13,214 bases of DNA, from assembly GCA_030618925.1 (NCBI GenBank), contig JAUXCK010000027.1:1-13214 (forward strand), written 5' to 3'. Positions 1-6,615 of this stretch are shown piece after piece. Below the pieces are notes generated by a model. The model did not search any database. It saw only the letters and a list, made by a program, of their open reading frames with translations, and was not told the DNA's origin. The translations under genes and the position numbers were made by a program. Within the stretch, counting starts at the first letter, position 1; the number at the start of each line of letters is the position of its first letter. This DNA comes from Desulfobacteraceae bacterium (GTDB lineage: Bacteria; Desulfobacterota; Desulfobacteria; Desulfobacterales; SURF-7).

Positions 1-1
1 C

Positions 2-898
2 ATCAGGGATGCCAGATCGGATTTAACCCAGATCAAATTGCCCCGTTTTTTACTTGAAGCCACGCATATCCTTAACCTGCCGATTTTTAAATCCCACTGC
101 AGCATGGTGTTTACCTGTGCACTTAAAAACATTAAAGGGGTTGTTCAGGATAAGGTGCACTACCAGATGCATCAGACCGATCTTGCTGCCGCCATGATGG
201 ATCTGTGGTCTGTGATAAGGGCCGACCTCACCATTGCCGATTTGATTCGCCCGGCAGAGGGCTTTGGCCCCCATTCCACGGTTCCCTGTGATTTTGGCTG
301 CCTGGTGGCCTCAAAGGACCCGGTGGCCCTGGATGCCACGGTATGCCGGATGGTAGGGCTTGATATTGAAAAGGTGGCCTATTTTGAACCTGCCCGGGAA
401 AGGGGACTTGGCAGTTTTGATGAAGATCTTATCGATGTTCAGGGAAGATCCATAGAAGAGGTTTACAAGCCGCTGTGGCTTCCCTACCTGGAAGGGTTTG
501 AAAAATACCCGGAATATAAAATTGATACAGAGGGTGCCTGCAGCAGCTGTCTTGGACTGGTCCAGCTGACCCTTGAGAGACTGAAGTCCCTTGGTGAATA
601 TGATAAAAATTCCGATGTCACCATCCTGGTCGGCCGTAAAAAGGAGCTTCCCAAAGGCATTGAAAAAGGCAAAAAACTGATTCTGCATGGTGACTGCCTG
701 AAAAAATACCGTAAAGAGGGTATTTTCATCGGGGGATGCCCCCCGGCTGAACCGCACCCCGTGTGGGCTATTGTGGATCGCAAGGATTACACGGAAATCG
801 GCCCTGGTCTGCGGGAAAGAATGGCCAAGGAAGCGCCGTTTTTTGAGACCCGGATAAAAGAACTTATCAAGGAACGGGAAGCATCAGATAAAGATTAA
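2..898 (+). CDS. DUF362-family protein, 5' end outside window
   Basis: The reading frame is open from the window edge to TAA at 896-898, so the start lies upstream. The visible part shows the DUF362 pattern: a stretch reading ILNLPIFKSH, then ALKNIKGVV followed by a histidine-rich segment, then SKDPVALDATVCRMVG. DUF362 proteins are widespread in anaerobes, often together with ferredoxin domains; their reaction is not established. The C-terminal third holds four cysteines in a CSSC pair, a GDC and a GGCPP motif, which could bind a metal or Fe-S cluster (inference). A TTG at 38 could be read as a start, but it would cut into the conserved region and has no clear ribosome binding site. The next gene follows after 51 bases on the same strand, suggesting an operon. 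Family call is good; function unknown. Confidence 0.8.
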   Translation: MRDARSDLTQIKLPRFLLEATHILNLPIFKSHCSMVFTCALKNIKGVVQDKVHYQMHQTDLAAAMMDLWSVIRADLTIADLIRPAEGFGPHSTVPCDFGCLVASKDPVALDATVCRMVGLDIEKVAYFEPARERGLGSFDEDLIDVQGRSIEEVYKPLWLPYLEGFEKYPEYKIDTEGACSSCLGLVQLTLERLKSLGEYDKNSDVTILVGRKKELPKGIEKGKKLILHGDCLKKYRKEGIFIGGCPPAEPHPVWAIVDRKDYTEIGPGLRERMAKEAPFFETRIKELIKEREASDKD

Positions 899-912
899 TC
901 CGATATTCAATA

Positions 913-925
913 TTGGTCATACCAA
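913..925. promoter_or_regulatory. Candidate GntR (FadR-subfamily) operator
   Basis: A perfect 5-bp inverted repeat with a 3-bp spacer, TTGGT-CAT-ACCAA, lies 24 bases upstream of the cyclase ATG. TTGGT-N3-ACCAA is the core recognised by FadR-subfamily GntR regulators such as PdhR and LldR. No such regulator gene is in the window, so the assignment rests on the motif alone. Confidence 0.4.
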
Positions 926-949
926 CAACACCCTAAACAGGAGGAAAAA

Positions 950-1726
950 ATGGGAAAGGTAAAACTAGTTGACTTAAGCCAGCCGTTTGGGCACGGTTCT
1001 CCGTTGTGGCCCTATTTTGATGAAGTAAAGATCGAAAGAATGCATTATCATGCAGCGAATGGTGTTCTGACCCAATGGCTTCACACACCCATGCACTGCT
1101 CAACCCACGCGGATTCACCCATTCACGTGCTCCCTGAAAACAAGCTGGAAGGCCCCATGTACACGGCCGACCTTCCCCTGGAAAAATACTATGGGACAGG
1201 TGTTATTGTTTCCATCCCCAAAGAAAAGTGGGGGGTGATCACACCCGAAGATCTTGAAAATGCCAGGCCGAAAATAGAAAAGGATGACATTGTCCTTATC
1301 AATTCAGGCTGGCACCACAAGTTCGGGGACAACACAGACTATTTCTGCTATTCACCGGGATTATACAAAGAAGCCGGTGAATGGTTTGTGGAAAAAGGGG
1401 TTAAGGCGGTTGGTGTTGACCAGCAGGCGCTGGATCATCCCCTGGCAACCGCCATCGGCCCCCACGGACCCGGTCCTTTACGCCCTGATGTGTGCGAAGA
1501 GTATAAAGAGGCCACCGGACGCGAGGTAAAGGAAGACTTTCCCCTTTGGGAACCCTGCCATAAAATTCTCCTGGGCAATGGCGTTATGGGATGGGAGAAT
1601 ATAGGGGGCGATCTTGATCAGGTCACGGGCATGCGTGTCACTATTTCAGGCTTTCCCATCAGGTGGGAAGGTGGAGACGGTTCCATGGTAAGGCTTGTTG
1701 CCATCGTGGATGAAGGGGATCAGTAA
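950..1726 (+). CDS. Cyclase-family metal-dependent hydrolase (kynurenine formamidase-like)
   Basis: The 258-residue protein belongs to the cyclase family (PF04199), which includes bacterial kynurenine formamidase and isatin hydrolase. The signature HxxTHxDxPxH is present as HCSTHADSPIH at residues 49-59; in the family these His and Asp residues bind the divalent metal. The N-terminal VDLSQPFGHGSPLWP and the C-terminal GFPIRWEGGDGSMVR also fit. Length is normal for the family and no signal peptide is seen, so it is probably cytoplasmic. The ATG is supported by AGGAGG at 939-944 with a 5-base spacer. It follows the DUF362 gene in one transcription unit and is closed by hairpins at 1725-1817. 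The substrate cannot be told from sequence; amide or cyclic-ester hydrolysis is the family norm. Confidence 0.85.
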   Translation: MGKVKLVDLSQPFGHGSPLWPYFDEVKIERMHYHAANGVLTQWLHTPMHCSTHADSPIHVLPENKLEGPMYTADLPLEKYYGTGVIVSIPKEKWGVITPEDLENARPKIEKDDIVLINSGWHHKFGDNTDYFCYSPGLYKEAGEWFVEKGVKAVGVDQQALDHPLATAIGPHGPGPLRPDVCEEYKEATGREVKEDFPLWEPCHKILLGNGVMGWENIGGDLDQVTGMRVTISGFPIRWEGGDGSMVRLVAIVDEGDQ

Positions 1727-1770
1727 AAAAAATCCTCCCTGAGCTGAATGCTCAGGGAGGAATAATTTTT
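1725..1770. terminator. Bidirectional intrinsic terminator after the cyclase gene
   Basis: An 11-bp perfect stem (1733-1743 with 1751-1761, TCCTCCCTGAG and its complement) encloses a 7-base loop. On the + strand a T-run follows at 1766-1770. On the - strand the eight A residues at 1725-1732 become a T-run directly after the stem. It can therefore stop transcription from both sides, and appears especially strong for - strand transcripts. Confidence 0.85.
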
Positions 1771-1787
1771 AGGTAACCCCGGAGAAT

Positions 1788-1817
1788 AAAAAACCTGGCC
1801 CAAAGGACCAGGTTTTC
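1788..1817. terminator. Second hairpin terminator, best read on the minus strand
   Basis: A 9-bp perfect stem (1790-1798 with 1808-1816, AAAACCTGG and CCAGGTTTT) closes a 9-base loop. On the - strand the stem runs into TTTTTT, giving a classic intrinsic terminator facing transcripts from the right. On the + strand only TTTT belongs to the stem itself. It is a probable end of the minus-strand qhp operon, now separated from it by the insertion sequence. Confidence 0.75.
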
Positions 1818-1822
1818 TATAT

Positions 1823-1840
1823 AACTCAAGTTTCGCACCC
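1823..1840 (+). repeat. Left terminal inverted repeat of the IS
   Basis: AACTCAAGTTTCGCACCC matches the complement of 3401-3418 at 18 of 18 bases. A small hairpin, CCCTAAA/TTTAGGG (1838-1844 with 1852-1858), starts at its inner edge. Confidence 0.9.
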
Positions 1841-1895
1841 TAAAATCGGGATTTAGGGGTATAATTTTCTGAAATTAGTAGTATTAAAAGTAGTA

Positions 1896-1923
1896 TTGGA
1901 CTCCATTTTGTGGTATGTTTAAT
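1896..1923 (+). promoter_or_regulatory. Possible transposase promoter
   Basis: TTGGAC at 1896-1901 and TTTAAT at 1918-1923 are separated by 16 bases and resemble -35 and -10 boxes. Transcription would begin near 1930, downstream of the 5' arms of the inverted repeats at 1897-1915. The match is modest. Confidence 0.35.
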
Positions 1924-1983
1924 TCGCTGAAATTAAATACAAAACCAACAAAAGGAGTCCAGTAGAATGATTACCACAAAATG
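1897..1983 (+). promoter_or_regulatory. Inverted repeats that can sequester transposase RBS and start
   Basis: Two perfect complementary pairs are present. CATTTTGTGGTA at 1904-1915 pairs over 12 bp with 1972-1983, which begins three bases after the ATG. TGGACTCC at 1897-1904 pairs over 8 bp with 1954-1961, which contains the GGAG Shine-Dalgarno sequence. A transcript entering from outside the IS would carry the upstream arms and could hide the ribosome site or the start; a transcript starting near 1930 would lack them. This is the arrangement known to block read-through expression in IS10 and IS50. Confidence 0.6.
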
Positions 1984-3415
1984 CAAAAAGTTCAAAGGCG
2001 AAATTGAAAATTACCTGCGAAACGGCCAAAATAATTTCGATGTCAAAATCGACCGTGCCTTTTGCTCTTTGAAATTAAAAACATGGCTTTGCAAAAGTAA
2101 CATCATAAAAAGAGACGGTTATCCGGCCTCTCATATTTTATTGGTCTTATTTGTTCTGCCGCTTTTACGACTAAAGACGGTCAATAGCTTTTCCAATAAA
2201 AAGTGGCATCACTGGTCTGCTGCCGGTAAAGATACCTTTTACAGATTTAAGACCCGGGCATACCGATGGCGATCGTTGTTGTATAAGGTCATCGTGGAAA
2301 TCAGTAACCAACTGCAGTTTAACAAAGAGCCCATAGAAGACAAATATTTTATCATTGATGACACAGTGTTTCCCAAACGTGGAAAACTCATGGAAAATGT
2401 TTCGTATATTTATGATCATAGTATAGGCCGTAAAATTTTGGGATTTTGCGTTGTCAGCCTTGGCCTTTTTACCGGCAATGGGTATTATCCTTTGGATTTT
2501 TCGTATCGGGTCAGCAACAGACGTCATGAAAAAAGTCCCATTGTTGACAGCGGAGATTCCCGGAGCATCAGCGGGCAGATGAGTCATGAAGCGATACATA
2601 ATACGAAACTTGATCTGGCCTTGAGAATGATTGAACGCGCGGTATCTCACGGGTTAGAGGCCGGATATGTCCTTTTTGACAGCTGGTATGCATGGCCTTC
2701 ATTCATACAGGCCGTGCGAAATATTCATCATGAGCTTCATGTTATTTGTCGGCTGAAAGACAGCAAGACTTTATATGAATACAAAGGTAACAAATACCGG
2801 CTCTCAGCACTGTATCAGCATCTGAAAAAGGGTTTCCGAAAAAGCAATCGTACTGGCTTACTCCTGAAACGGGTAACGGTAACTATGCCCGGCGGTGATG
2901 AACCCGTTATTATCGTGTTTGTAAAAGGGTATAACGAACCTGAAGCATCGGTCAACGGAAAGAAAAAGCAAAAAGAACCCAAATGGGTGGCTTTCCTGAG
3001 TACAAACATTCGCCTTCAGGCGTCCACGATTATCAAGAAATACACCAAACGCTGGGCATGTGAGGTTTTTTTCAAGGAGAGCAAACAACTTCTATCTCTG
3101 GGAAAAGATTCCAGCAATAGTTTTCAATCCCAGGTGTGCGCTACAACGATTAGCTTTATACGATACGCGCTCATCAATTATTTGAATGCAAAAGAAAACC
3201 ATATGGGCTTTGGGATCCTGTTTGAAGATCTTGCAGATGAAACAGCGACGTTCACATATGCCCACAGAATTTGGCAGTTCTTCAGGGGGCTGTTTGAAAT
3301 CAGTTTTTCAAAGATCTTTGACCTGTTTGAAATCGAAGATGACTTTCAGTCTTTTTTTGATACACTAAACCAATCGGTTAGCCGTTTTGCACCAATTCAG
3401 GGGTGCGAAACTTGA
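1967..3415 (+). CDS. IS4-superfamily DDE transposase
   Basis: The 482-residue protein carries the DDE catalytic triad of the IS4 superfamily. The first Asp is in IDDTVFPKRGK (D131 or D132), the second in VLFDSWYAWP (D238), and the Glu in the diagnostic Y-x2-R-x3-E-x6-K motif (Y359, R362, E366, K373). A beta-strand-rich insertion with basic residues (about 265-345) lies between D238 and E366, as usual in this group. The ATG has AAAGGAG at 1951-1957. The last codons and TGA fall inside the right terminal repeat. The frame is intact with no internal stop. It should cut and paste the 1823-3418 element. Exact IS family name not assigned. Confidence 0.92.
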   Translation: MITTKCKKFKGEIENYLRNGQNNFDVKIDRAFCSLKLKTWLCKSNIIKRDGYPASHILLVLFVLPLLRLKTVNSFSNKKWHHWSAAGKDTFYRFKTRAYRWRSLLYKVIVEISNQLQFNKEPIEDKYFIIDDTVFPKRGKLMENVSYIYDHSIGRKILGFCVVSLGLFTGNGYYPLDFSYRVSNRRHEKSPIVDSGDSRSISGQMSHEAIHNTKLDLALRMIERAVSHGLEAGYVLFDSWYAWPSFIQAVRNIHHELHVICRLKDSKTLYEYKGNKYRLSALYQHLKKGFRKSNRTGLLLKRVTVTMPGGDEPVIIVFVKGYNEPEASVNGKKKQKEPKWVAFLSTNIRLQASTIIKKYTKRWACEVFFKESKQLLSLGKDSSNSFQSQVCATTISFIRYALINYLNAKENHMGFGILFEDLADETATFTYAHRIWQFFRGLFEISFSKIFDLFEIEDDFQSFFDTLNQSVSRFAPIQGCET

Positions 3416-3418
3416 GTT
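3401..3418 (-). repeat. Right terminal inverted repeat of the IS
   Basis: GGGTGCGAAACTTGAGTT is the exact complement of the left end at 1823-1840. It contains the transposase TGA at 3413-3415. A close variant recurs at 6683-6700 in the relic between qhpD and qhpC. Confidence 0.9.
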
Positions 3419-3451
3419 CATAAGTTAAAATTGACACCTAAAGTATGGACA

Positions 3452-4351
3452 TTAAATGGCAAATCCCTGATATACCAGCCGTATTTCCCCCTGGAGGGCT
3501 TTCTCAAAAAGCTCGCCCAGCCGCTTCTTGGGGTAGAGATAAAAAATTGTATTGCCAGCTTGAACCACTTGAAAGGCAAAGTTGCTGTTTTCTAACACCA
3601 ACCCAAACCCTTCACAGGGACGGGAACACCGATCCAGAGGCATAAACCAGGATTCTTCGGGCATATCAAAAGTCGATGTCCAGCACACCCTGCCGGATGT
3701 AATCGCACCAAAAGGAAAATAGACAGACGTTTTTACACCGGAAATTTTATCCAAAGGCCCATGGCCATAGGGTAGAAGATCCTGCTCCATTCGCCATATG
3801 CCATGCCCGGTCATCATGGTCTGAAATACTTCATTATCAAACGTACATTCGTTAAGAAGTACTTCAGCTTCTTTTGAAAATGATAAGAGGCCGTCCACAT
3901 CAGTTAGGCGGGGATCTTTAAATGCTTTGTTTAAGAGGCGTCCGGCAGCAAGCTGTAAAGAAGGGAATTCCTTTTGTAGAAACAGAATCATGCCCATGTC
4001 ATTGACGACAATTTCAATATTTTTTTTAGATCGGCTCAAAACATCGAACAGGGGGGTGTATCGTTCCATCTCCCTGTCACTAAGCGGGGGTGTTAAAACA
4101 GTGAGTGCGAGCCGGTTCTCCTCTGTAAAAGCAAAAACTGTATCCAGCTGTTTCAGGTCAGGGAGCCGATGCGGACAAAACTCATCCCCAATATAAAGCC
4201 GGGTCAGGTTCAACGAAATCTCTCTGTCGAGACAGCTGTCACAAAAGACTGCTGAACCGTAAACTATTTCAATGTGGCTAAAAAAACGATCAAATTCTAC
4301 TGCCCTGTCAAGGGTTCTAATATGACACGCCATATCTATTTTTTTGTCCAA
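3452..4351 (-). CDS. U32/UbiV-like Fe-S protein, candidate O2-independent hydroxylase
   Basis: The 299-residue protein resembles the U32 group (YhbU, YhbV, UbiU, UbiV, RlhA, TrhP). Supporting marks are the early IVYGSAVFC segment (C37, like the AVC cysteine of UbiV), the central EIVVNDMG motif (114-120), a following GRLLNK element, and the C-terminal cysteine set C223, C242, C246 in RVCWTS...RCSRPCEGF. UbiV has about the same length and binds a 4Fe-4S cluster with one early and three late cysteines, the last two spaced C-x3-C, as here. Further cysteines lie at 9, 40, 59 and 169. UbiU/UbiV, RlhA and TrhP catalyse oxygen-independent hydroxylations. As last gene of the qhp cluster it may hydroxylate the gamma-subunit tryptophan (inference). 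The start shown is TTG; ATG at 4331-4333 is an alternative. Upstream gap is 22 bases. Confidence 0.65.
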   Translation of the reverse strand: MDKKIDMACHIRTLDRAVEFDRFFSHIEIVYGSAVFCDSCLDREISLNLTRLYIGDEFCPHRLPDLKQLDTVFAFTEENRLALTVLTPPLSDREMERYTPLFDVLSRSKKNIEIVVNDMGMILFLQKEFPSLQLAAGRLLNKAFKDPRLTDVDGLLSFSKEAEVLLNECTFDNEVFQTMMTGHGIWRMEQDLLPYGHGPLDKISGVKTSVYFPFGAITSGRVCWTSTFDMPEESWFMPLDRCSRPCEGFGLVLENSNFAFQVVQAGNTIFYLYPKKRLGELFEKALQGEIRLVYQGFAI

Positions 4352-4373
4352 ACGTCACCACCCGGTCCGTCAT

Positions 4374-4928
4374 TTAGTTTGCTTCCGCCACTACCTTTTC
4401 ATAAAACTTCTGATCATTTCGCATTTCATGGTTATGGCAGTCCATGCAGGGTTTTTCCCATATGTTTTTAACCACTTTTTCATGGATTTTCGGCTGGTCC
4501 TCTTTTTTATGATTTTTGGCATCATGACACTGATAGCATCTGTGGTTTGGCACCCGGCTCCAGTAACCCGGCTCTTTGCCATCCTCTAGAAATATTGGTT
4601 CCTCCAACGCCTTTATGGGTTCATCCGCACCCCTTGTAAAATGCAGAAAAAGGAATTTAACAGCCGATTGATTCATCGCCATCCAGCCCTTGAAACCAAA
4701 ATCCCAGTGACAACCGGCGCAGTTGCTATGGTTCTTGGATGTTCCGGATGCCTTCCATTTATCAACAGGCGCCTGCATCTCATGACACACCGTGCAGGTT
4801 AAATCCTGCCCGTATCGGACCGATGCTTCATGGGCAGAAATAAACACTATAAACGCCACGGGAATAATGACAATCAGGCCTTTTCTGGATCTCAGCCATT
4901 TGCCGGACTGTTCTTTTCTTTTCTTCAA
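4374..4928 (-). CDS. NapC/NrfH-type membrane-anchored tetrahaem cytochrome c
   Basis: The 184-residue protein has one N-terminal membrane segment (about 17-32, after a basic start) and four CxxCH haem sites at residues 45-49 (CTVCH), 70-74 (CAGCH), 131-135 (CYQCH) and 161-165 (CMDCH). The first site continues as CHEM, the CxxCHxM form seen in NrfH, where Met ligates haem 1. NapC/NirT/NrfH proteins pass electrons between membrane quinols and periplasmic redox enzymes. Placed directly after qhpB, it could take electrons from the amine dehydrogenase to menaquinone, the reverse of the usual direction (inference). The start is TTG with no strong Shine-Dalgarno sequence; a stop lies five codons upstream and the first internal ATG falls after haem 1, so no better start exists. 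A terminator-like repeat lies upstream at 5018-5070. Confidence 0.85.
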   Translation of the reverse strand: MKKRKEQSGKWLRSRKGLIVIIPVAFIVFISAHEASVRYGQDLTCTVCHEMQAPVDKWKASGTSKNHSNCAGCHWDFGFKGWMAMNQSAVKFLFLHFTRGADEPIKALEEPIFLEDGKEPGYWSRVPNHRCYQCHDAKNHKKEDQPKIHEKVVKNIWEKPCMDCHNHEMRNDQKFYEKVVAEAN

Positions 4929-5012
4929 TTTTGCTTGTTTCTATTACTCGCTTTTATAGAATCATTTTGAGTTTAAACGATCAGATATAGTGTTGTATTC
5001 CAAGTACAGGGT

Positions 5013-5070
5013 AAAAAATGTGGGAGCGGCATCTTGCCGCGATTATCTTGACTGGAAGCCACTCCCACAT
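5013..5070 (-). terminator. Probable intrinsic terminator downstream of qhpB
   Basis: Read on the - strand, the REP-like stem ends in CTCCCACA and runs directly into a TTTTTT tract (5018-5013). This should stop or attenuate transcripts leaving qhpB before the cytochrome gene. The cytochrome and U32 genes may then be expressed at a lower level, or from a promoter in 4929-5012 that I could not identify. Confidence 0.55.
5018..5070. repeat. REP-like palindromic repeat (REPIN-type)
   Basis: Two inverted units face each other. The outer stem is ATGTGGGAG (5018-5026) with CTCCCACAT (5062-5070). The left unit continues as GCGGCA-TCT-TGCCGC (5026-5040), a perfect 6-bp hairpin; the right unit reads GGGAGTGGCTTCCAGTC on the other strand. 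GTGGGAGCGGC...GCCGCGA is the style of REP sequences spread by RAYT transposases in many proteobacteria. An outer inverted repeat, GATATAGTG at 4984-4992 with 5106-5114, brackets it. Confidence 0.6.
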
Positions 5071-5107
5071 ATCTCATATACTGACAACCTATTCCCGGGA
5101 CACAGCA

Positions 5108-6196
5108 CTATATCGTCAGCCGATGCATAACCGCCCCATCCGCATCCAGGGGGATGACTTTGAGAAGCGTAAGATTTTCAGCATCGTAAACACTGATGTC
5201 CGGGCCTCCCGGGCCCACATAAACCTTTTTCCCGTCAGAGGAAAGCACAATGCTGTAGTTTGTTCCTGTTTCCGTTTCCACAAAGCTGATGGTTTTTCCG
5301 GTGGCAGCATCAATCTTGATCACTTCGTCCATTACGGAAAAGATATATTTTTTGTCAGGGCTTAAGATATTGGAATAGGCAAACCAAAGATCTTTCCCAG
5401 GAAGGGTCCATGCCTGGCCATCATTCCGATCGATAAATAGATATCCCACGCTCAGGCTCAATCCTTCGCCGGTGATGTACTCAAACACCGATATCCCGTG
5501 ATCGCCAGGGGAAATGCCATGAAAGCCGGCAAGGTAGTTTTTGGGATCGTCACCCGCCTTGGGATTAAACATGTTTAATATCACTTCAACCTTACCGGTT
5601 TTGACATTTATTTTATAGATGTCATAGCCAGTGAGAAGAAGATGGTCAGGATCATTTTTGATGTTCATGACTTGATTCACCATATACGGTATCTCAAAGC
5701 TTTTGATCACCTTTTTAGACTCGAGATCATAGACCACCAACTGGGGGGGCAACACATTAAGCCTGGGAATGTTCTGCTTTTTTTTAACAATCCCGCAGCT
5801 GATGTACATGGTCTTGCCATCCCCGGTAGCACAAAATCCCGATACCATGACTTTGCTCAAATCCGATGAGAGTTTATACGTGTCTACCAACTCCATAGTT
5901 TTTGTGTCTACCGCAAGTATCTGTTTGCCGGAACTCATGTAATACCGTGTTCCATCAGGAGAGAACCCTGCCCCTAAAATGAAATCTTCATGGGGGATGG
6001 TTTTTATCACACTGTCGGTATCGCCATCAATGATGTGGCAGGCATTGCCCACAGCAGCATAAATATAATCCTTGCCCGTTAGTGGCGCATCCGTCCCGAC
6101 CTCATCCAGACTGGGTCGTTTCTCTTCTTTTCCGCAGGAGGCGGCCATCATCGCACATATAAAAACCAGAACAGATACTATAATTCGTATTTTCAT
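5108..6196 (-). CDS. qhpB: Quinohaemoprotein amine dehydrogenase beta subunit
   Basis: The 362-residue protein is a WD40/YVTN-like beta-propeller built of repeats of the form (I/V)YDxxTxKVIKxI followed by SPDGxxxY, for example near residues 60-95, 145-165 and 290-345. It lies directly after the gamma-subunit gene, as the beta subunit does in QHNDH operons, where the propeller packs against alpha and gamma. A hydrophobic N-terminus ends in AASC at residues 18-21, a plausible lipobox, which would make it a periplasmic lipoprotein. The chosen ATG (6194-6196) has AAAGGAGG close upstream; a longer frame to 6316 would overlap qhpC and lacks this site. The gap to qhpC is 11 bases. The gene is followed by a terminator-like hairpin. 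Confidence 0.85.
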   Translation of the reverse strand: MKIRIIVSVLVFICAMMAASCGKEEKRPSLDEVGTDAPLTGKDYIYAAVGNACHIIDGDTDSVIKTIPHEDFILGAGFSPDGTRYYMSSGKQILAVDTKTMELVDTYKLSSDLSKVMVSGFCATGDGKTMYISCGIVKKKQNIPRLNVLPPQLVVYDLESKKVIKSFEIPYMVNQVMNIKNDPDHLLLTGYDIYKINVKTGKVEVILNMFNPKAGDDPKNYLAGFHGISPGDHGISVFEYITGEGLSLSVGYLFIDRNDGQAWTLPGKDLWFAYSNILSPDKKYIFSVMDEVIKIDAATGKTISFVETETGTNYSIVLSSDGKKVYVGPGGPDISVYDAENLTLLKVIPLDADGAVMHRLTI

Positions 6197-6207
6197 AATG
6201 GCCTCCT

Positions 6208-6537
6208 TTATCGTTTGATAACAAAATTGAGCTTTCTCCAATCCTTTTCCACTGCCCGGCACTGATTTTGAAATCCCGGAAAATTGGTGATGCCGTCCGG
6301 CGTTTGTGCCGGCCACCAGCAGGGGCCAGAGCAGAAGCTAAAATCCCTGGCACTGGAAACACAGTTACCGATGGGTGATGTCGGGCGAGGGTTTGTTTCC
6401 CATCCTGTGTCGAAAACAGTTGTGCAGCCTATGGGCATCTTCGTCGTGATGTCCCCATCATCCGCCATGCCGAACACCTCCTTGTTTTCCAGCTTCTTCG
6501 CCCGCTTATTTAAAGCCTTTAGCCGCTTTTTTTTCAT
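6208..6537 (-). CDS. qhpC: Quinohaemoprotein amine dehydrogenase gamma subunit (CTQ-bearing)
   Basis: This 109-residue protein carries the catalytic cofactor of QHNDH. All crosslink residues known from Paracoccus and Pseudomonas gamma subunits align at the right spacings: C38-E47 (nine apart), C59-D65 (six), C73-D81 (eight) for the three thioether bridges, and C69 with W75 for cysteine tryptophylquinone, within CSGPCWWPAQTPD. The C38-to-C59 distance is one residue longer than in the known proteins, and C93 is extra. The basic, polar N-terminus of about 31 residues matches the leader that is removed after modification; it is not a Sec signal. The ATG is preceded by AAGGAGGG at 6542-6549. It sits between qhpD, its modifying enzyme, and qhpB. 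Very strong call despite the small size. Confidence 0.93.
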   Translation of the reverse strand: MKKKRLKALNKRAKKLENKEVFGMADDGDITTKMPIGCTTVFDTGWETNPRPTSPIGNCVSSARDFSFCSGPCWWPAQTPDGITNFPGFQNQCRAVEKDWRKLNFVIKR

Positions 6538-6615
6538 TTGACCCTCCTTCGTGTCCCCTGATAATTAGATCGATGGTTAAAAGGTAAACAAATGTTGACA
6601 TCAGTTTAATTAAAT

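Larger units (their letters stand above)
1823..3418 (+). mobile_element. Complete IS4-superfamily insertion sequence, about 1.6 kb
   Basis: The element is bounded by an 18-bp perfect terminal inverted repeat (1823-1840 and 3401-3418) and carries one transposase gene (1967-3415) whose stop codon lies inside the right repeat. Size, single ORF and the transposase motifs fit the IS4 superfamily. The left end begins just past the terminator hairpin at 1788-1817; the right end stops 33 bases before the stop codon of the U32-like gene. I could not identify a convincing target-site duplication: the flanks TCTATAT and CATAAGT do not match. The intact ORF and perfect ends suggest a recent, possibly still active copy. 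Confidence 0.9.

Noticed and set aside
1816..3426. Target-site duplication around the IS
   Set aside because: Left and right flanks share only short, offset AT-rich matches, so no duplication can be claimed.
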